DNA of 64,000 bases from Flavobacterium pectinovorum (GTDB lineage Bacteria; Bacteroidota; Bacteroidia; Flavobacteriales; Flavobacteriaceae), in contig NZ_JAFEVZ010000004.1 of NCBI RefSeq assembly GCF_022802975.1, forward strand, positions 295,332 to 359,331, read 5' to 3'. The notes beneath the pieces were generated by a model. That model searched no databases. It worked only from the letters and a program-made list of their open reading frames with translations, and had not been told where the DNA came from. This document shows, piece by piece, positions 62,394 through 64,000 of the stretch. Position 1 is the stretch's first letter. Each line of letters opens with the position of its first letter. A program made the translations under genes and the position numbers.

Positions 62394-63305
62394 ATGTTAA
62401 AAAAACATTTTTGCTATCTCATTTCAGCAATTATCATTACTTCTTGCGGAACAAAAAATCCATACAAGACAACTGAAAAGGTTTATGATCAACAGCTCAA
62501 AACTTTAGAAAACCAAATTACCAGCAAAGAAGTTCAACCTATATTACCAGTAGTTCCGCCAATTGTTATTGATACAACTTATGCTTCACAATTAGGTATT
62601 GTAAAGGATACTCTATCTAAAACCGGTTCTACTGTTTTATTAAACGGCATTAACACAGAATGGGTAGGTACCGTCAATTTTAATTTGAGAAAACCGAGTT
62701 TCGTTATTATTCACCATACTGCACAAGATTCTTTACAACAAACAATTAATACTTTTACAAAAGCCAGAACACAGGTAAGTGCACACTATATCATTTCTGA
62801 AAACGGAAAAGTGGTTCAGATGTTAAATGATTACTTAAGAGCCTGGCATGCCGGAGCTTCTACCTGGGGAAAAAACACTGATTTAAATTCTTCATCAATA
62901 GGTATTGAGCTTGACAATAATGGTTTTAAACCTTTTACAGAAGCTCAAATCAGCAGTTTAGTTGCTCTTTTAACAAAATTAAAAAAAGACTACAACATTC
63001 CGACACAAAACATATTAGGTCATGCTGATATCGCTCCCGGAAGAAAACAAGATCCTAGTGCCTTGTTTCCATGGAAAACATTAGCAGAAAAAGGATTTGG
63101 AATATGGCCTGATGCCGTTTTAGAAGAAGCTCCTTTTGATTTTAGAATTGAACCTGCATTGCGAATTATTGGTTATAACACCAAAAATCTTTCGGCAGCA
63201 ATAATGGCTTTTAAATTACATTATATTCAAACAGACACTACGGTTACTTTAGATCGAAAAACAATAGATACCATTTATTCGATTTACAAAAAGCAACTTC
63301 AATAA
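62394..63305 (+). CDS. N-acetylmuramoyl-L-alanine amidase lipoprotein (Amidase_2)
   Basis: 303 residues. Lipobox IITSC gives Cys18. An Amidase_2 zinc-peptidase domain (about 98-235): FVIIHHTAQDS (zinc His and neighbour), AHYIISENGKVVQMLNDYLRAWHAG, GIELDNNG, GHADIAPGRKQDP (second zinc His and Asp). The fold matches AmiD/PGRP-like amidases that cut the bond between muramyl sugar and stem peptide, here in the periplasm. The C-terminal residues 240-303 form a small helical peptidoglycan-binding type extension. Followed by a terminator. Confidence 0.93.
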   Translation: MLKKHFCYLISAIIITSCGTKNPYKTTEKVYDQQLKTLENQITSKEVQPILPVVPPIVIDTTYASQLGIVKDTLSKTGSTVLLNGINTEWVGTVNFNLRKPSFVIIHHTAQDSLQQTINTFTKARTQVSAHYIISENGKVVQMLNDYLRAWHAGASTWGKNTDLNSSSIGIELDNNGFKPFTEAQISSLVALLTKLKKDYNIPTQNILGHADIAPGRKQDPSALFPWKTLAEKGFGIWPDAVLEEAPFDFRIEPALRIIGYNTKNLSAAIMAFKLHYIQTDTTVTLDRKTIDTIYSIYKKQLQ

Positions 63306-63328
63306 AAACATAGTTCTAAAAAAAAAAA

Positions 63329-63373
63329 AAAACGCATTCCTAATACATTTTAGAGAATGCGTTTTGTTTTTTT
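63329..63373 (+). terminator. Terminator after amidase
   Basis: 11-bp stem AAAACGCATTC (63329-63339) / GAATGCGTTTT (63355-63365) with a preceding A-run and T-rich tract after. Confidence 0.9.
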
Positions 63374-63590
63374 CTTTTAAGTCCTTAAATTCTGCAAAAT
63401 ACCATTCAATAAAATCTGCTTCAAATCTAAATCATATTTAGTTGATGTAAAACCAAATCAATCAAAAAAGTATAAATCCTAAATACAACACCTTTATGGC
63501 TTTGTTGAAACAAATATAACACTTAGTAGCATCGAGACGTTTTATTTATAGAAAAAAGGCTTCGAATAAGTTTATCCTGAGCGAAACCGA
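63374..63590. other. Gene-free AT-rich region
   Basis: No ORF, RNA gene or promoter recognised. Near 63569-63588 a variant of the tandem repeat's right end appears (GGCTTCGAATAAGTTTATCC), which indicates a diverged half-copy before the first full unit. Confidence 0.5.
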
Positions 63591-64000
63591 ATGGACTCAG
63601 CCTGGCACCAGTTTTCAATTATATTTAGAATATAAACTTAACCGTTGGGTGAAATTGATTTGATTATAAAAAGTATAAAATCGGGAGCAAAACATCATTT
63701 ATAACTTAAGGAATTGATGTCATCCTGAACGAAGTCGAAGGCTTTTGAACACGAAAGGGCTTCGACTAAGTTTACTAAGCGAAGACGAATGGACTCAGCC
63801 AGGCACCAGTTTTCAATTATATTTAGAATATAAACTTAACCGTTGGGTGAAATTGATTTGATTATAAAAAGTATAAAATCGGGAGCAAAACATCATTTAT
63901 AACTTAAGGAATTGATGTCATCCTGAACGAAGTCGAAGGCTTTTGAACACGAAAGGGCTTCGACTAAGTTTACTAAGCGAAGACGAATGGACTCAGCCAG
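63591..64000. repeat. 198-bp tandem repeat, continues past window end
   Basis: The stretch starting ATGGACTCAGCC recurs at 63591, 63789 and 63987, an exact 198-bp period. Two full units are visible and a third begins. The units are near-identical (CCTGG versus CCAGG at the first junction). Each holds an inverted pair around AGTCGAAGG and GGGCTTCGACT. No ORF. Confidence 0.93.

Overview
The window reads as chromosomal DNA of a Flavobacterium-like member of the Bacteroidota. It is AT-rich and densely coding. Several genes are preceded by the Bacteroidota -7 promoter box TAnnTTTG, sometimes with a TTG about 19-23 nt upstream, and Shine-Dalgarno sequences are mostly weak. It carries a type IX secretion (type B sorting) giant protein, LytTR-type regulators, '2TM domain' proteins and a Pycsar-type membrane domain, all common in Flavobacteriia. 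No phage, plasmid, insertion sequence or CRISPR array was seen.

Layout. 1-5.7 kb: tryptophan operon trpG(partial)-D-C-F-B-[AIG2-like gene]-A, with hairpin-forming repeats in each long gap and a terminator at the end. 5.7-9.5 kb: a membrane LytTR regulator and two secreted proteins of unknown role. 9.9-14.6 kb: a TetR regulator with a likely double operator, followed by a TolC/HlyD/DHA2 drug-efflux operon. 14.6-19.1 kb: yaaA, cca, a small membrane protein and heme A synthase, with two elaborate nested inverted repeats between genes. 19.5-26.5 kb (minus strand): TonB-dependent receptor, TPR protein, VOC protein, then a LytS-type histidine kinase whose C-terminus is itself a 2TM domain, four further tandem 2TM paralogs, and a LytTR response regulator. 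26.6-35.2 kb: DinB, small secreted proteins and lipoproteins, an acetyltransferase, a VOC protein, an atypical ClC channel with an HPP protein, a pRiA4b ORF3-like protein, a four-helix-bundle (S23) protein flanked by inverted repeats, and a nucleoid-associated protein. 35.3-39.4 kb: hybrid-free HK/RR pair and typA. 39.5-55.3 kb: T9SS giant protein, ABC-2 exporter, a conserved unknown, a phytase-like lipoprotein, a metallophosphatase fused to a beta-barrel, an HD-PycTM fusion, and a GAF protein. 55.4-57.6 kb: rpsT, two identical tRNA-Glu genes, proS. 57.7-63.3 kb: Gly/Tyr-rich lipoprotein, FadL-like porin, rimO, a small secreted protein, an amidase lipoprotein. 63.6-64 kb: a 198-bp tandem repeat running off the window.

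The most unusual systems are the five-copy 2TM/LytTR two-component operon (with a possible recent fusion of kinase and 2TM genes), the HD-PycTM fusion without a cyclase neighbour, and a large body of short-period (7-, 8- and 14-nt) intergenic repeats arranged as inverted arms, which appear to act as hairpins inside and between operons. Function calls rest on motif recognition by eye; no database search was run.
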